A program made the position numbers and the translations under genes. Below are positions 63,258 to 64,000 of a DNA stretch of 64,000 nt, one piece after another. Every line of letters starts with the position of its first letter. Positions within the stretch are counted from its first letter, which is position 1. The stretch is from Bacteroidales bacterium. GTDB taxonomy: Bacteria > Bacteroidota > Bacteroidia > Bacteroidales > Paludibacteraceae. The notes under the pieces were generated by a model that searched no databases, was not told the DNA's origin, and saw only the letters and a list, made by a program, of their open reading frames with translations. The DNA is taken from positions 43,632 to 107,631 of the forward strand of contig SUXD01000005.1 in assembly GCA_015061145.1 (NCBI GenBank), written 5' to 3'.

Positions 63258-63293
63258 AAAGCAAACAACAAATTAAAAAGAAAGGAGAAAATT

Positions 63294-64000
63294 ATGAACT
63301 TCGAGAATTTCACAATCAAAGGACAGGAGGCTGTTCAAGGGGCTGTGAATTTGGCTCAGCAGAATGGAAATCAGATGATAGAGCCGGTTCATTTGCTTAT
63401 GAGCCTCTTTGATGTGGGCGAAAATGTGCTGAACTTTTTGCTCGGCAAAATGGAAGTGAACACGCGGATGCTGAAAGATGCGTCACGTAAAATGATGGAA
63501 TCGTTGCCCAAAGTGCAGGGTGGCGAACCGTACCTTAGCCGCGAATTGAACGCTGTGTTGATGAAAGCGGTCGATTTGTCAAAGAAAGACGGAAACGAGT
63601 ATGTTTCGTTGGAGTTTATGCTATTGGCGCTGTTGGTTGAGAAAAGTGCGGTATCGGGCATGTTGCACGATGCCGGCGTTTCCGAAAGTGCGCTTCGTAG
63701 CGCCATTGCGCAGCTGCGAAAAGGTGAGAAAGTGAAACAACAGACAGCAGAAGATACATATCAAGCACTCGAAAAATATGCGATAAACCTGAACGAACGT
63801 GCGCGAAGCGGAAAACTCGACCCTGTTATTGGACGTGACGAGGAAATCCGTCGTGTGTTGCAGATTTTGAGCCGTCGTACCAAAAACAACCCGATTCTAA
63901 TTGGTGAACCGGGTACTGGTAAAACGGCGATTGCCGAAGGACTGGCGCACCGTATAGTGCGTGGCGATGTGCCCGAGAATCTGAAAACTAAACAGATTTT
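63294..64000 (+). CDS. clpB: ATP-dependent chaperone ClpB, N-terminal part (3' truncated by window)
   Basis: The frame is open from the ATG at 63294 to the window edge, about 235 residues. ClpB works with DnaK to pull apart protein aggregates. The N-domain (residues 1-145: [38 protein letters not shown]) is followed by the linker [28 protein letters not shown] and the start of NBD1 with Walker A GEPGTGKT (204-211). An AGGAG Shine-Dalgarno at 63283-63287 is unusual in this window and may reflect high expression under heat stress. Confidence 0.94.
   Translation, partial: MNFENFTIKGQEAVQGAVNLAQQNGNQMIEPVHLLMSLFDVGENVLNFLLGKMEVNTRMLKDASRKMMESLPKVQGGEPYLSRELNAVLMKAVDLSKKDGNEYVSLEFMLLALLVEKSAVSGMLHDAGVSESALRSAIAQLRKGEKVKQQTAEDTYQALEKYAINLNERARSGKLDPVIGRDEEIRRVLQILSRRTKNNPILIGEPGTGKTAIAEGLAHRIVRGDVPENLKTKQI

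Overview
The window is a piece of a Bacteroidota chromosome, most likely Bacteroidales. The evidence is the recurring promoter form TAnnTTTG with a TTG about 18-20 nt upstream, the scarcity of Shine-Dalgarno sequences, families typical of this phylum (the DUF5606-like and DUF3332-like proteins, FadL/OmpP1-like porin, PepSY-like periplasmic protein, YgiQ, MtaB, membrane pyrophosphatase) and a complete set of menaquinone enzymes from chorismate to DHNA. I cannot name a genus. Both ends cut genes: ilvC on the left and clpB on the right.

Layout. 1-3.9 kb: ilvC tail, a sugar-phosphate transferase that starts polysaccharide synthesis, a small secreted protein, an MBL hydrolase and miaA. 4.3-13.5 kb: valS and rlmN (convergent), a PIN-PhoH ATPase, folC, mutS2. 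13.6-16.7 kb: first menaquinone cluster (hotdog thioesterase, menF, menD). 16.8-21.3 kb: rimP-nusA-infB. 21.4-27 kb, minus strand: a WG-repeat secreted protein and the five-gene run mtaB, lipoprotein nitroreductase, tgt, TPR, LptF/G-like permease. 27.4-29.2 kb: YgiQ. 29.3-32.7 kb: second menaquinone cluster (menB, menC, menE). 32.9-41.5 kb: an AT-rich accessory island. 41.6-64 kb: envelope proteins, aspS, prmA, fur-like regulator, purA, YugP peptidase, a shortened ManA-like protein, TPR protein, mfd, PepSY-like protein, hppA, a HipB-Fic protein and the start of clpB.

The most unusual region is the 32.9-41.5 kb island. A single directional run encodes a C5-cytosine DNA methyltransferase, a protein with two GHKL ATPase modules (a MORC/Hsp90-type module at the N terminus and a histidine-kinase core with a recognisable H-box at the C terminus), a receiver-like protein without a DNA-binding output, a small caspase/CHAT-like protease, a 26-codon stub of a second C5 methyltransferase, a McrB-like AAA+ protein and a McrC/LlaJI-like PD-(D/E)XK nuclease. 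The methyltransferase + McrB + McrC part resembles LlaJI/BsuMI restriction-modification. The kinase-receiver-protease block in the middle looks like a signalling and cell-suicide module joined to it. I know of no described system with this exact composition; that is an inference from memory, without a search.

The second unusual theme is in the gaps between genes. About ten intergenic blocks consist of short degenerate arrays of fixed period (6: GTCNNN; 7: ACTTTNN, TACATNA, ATTNNNN, GAGTTAC, AATTCAT; 8: TTTGAARA, AATTNNNT), used in varying combinations in both orientations. Some end in a working-looking promoter. The same 115-bp promoter-bearing block lies before valS and mtaB, and the same 57-bp block before aspS and mfd, so these elements appear to be copied between loci and to carry promoters with them.
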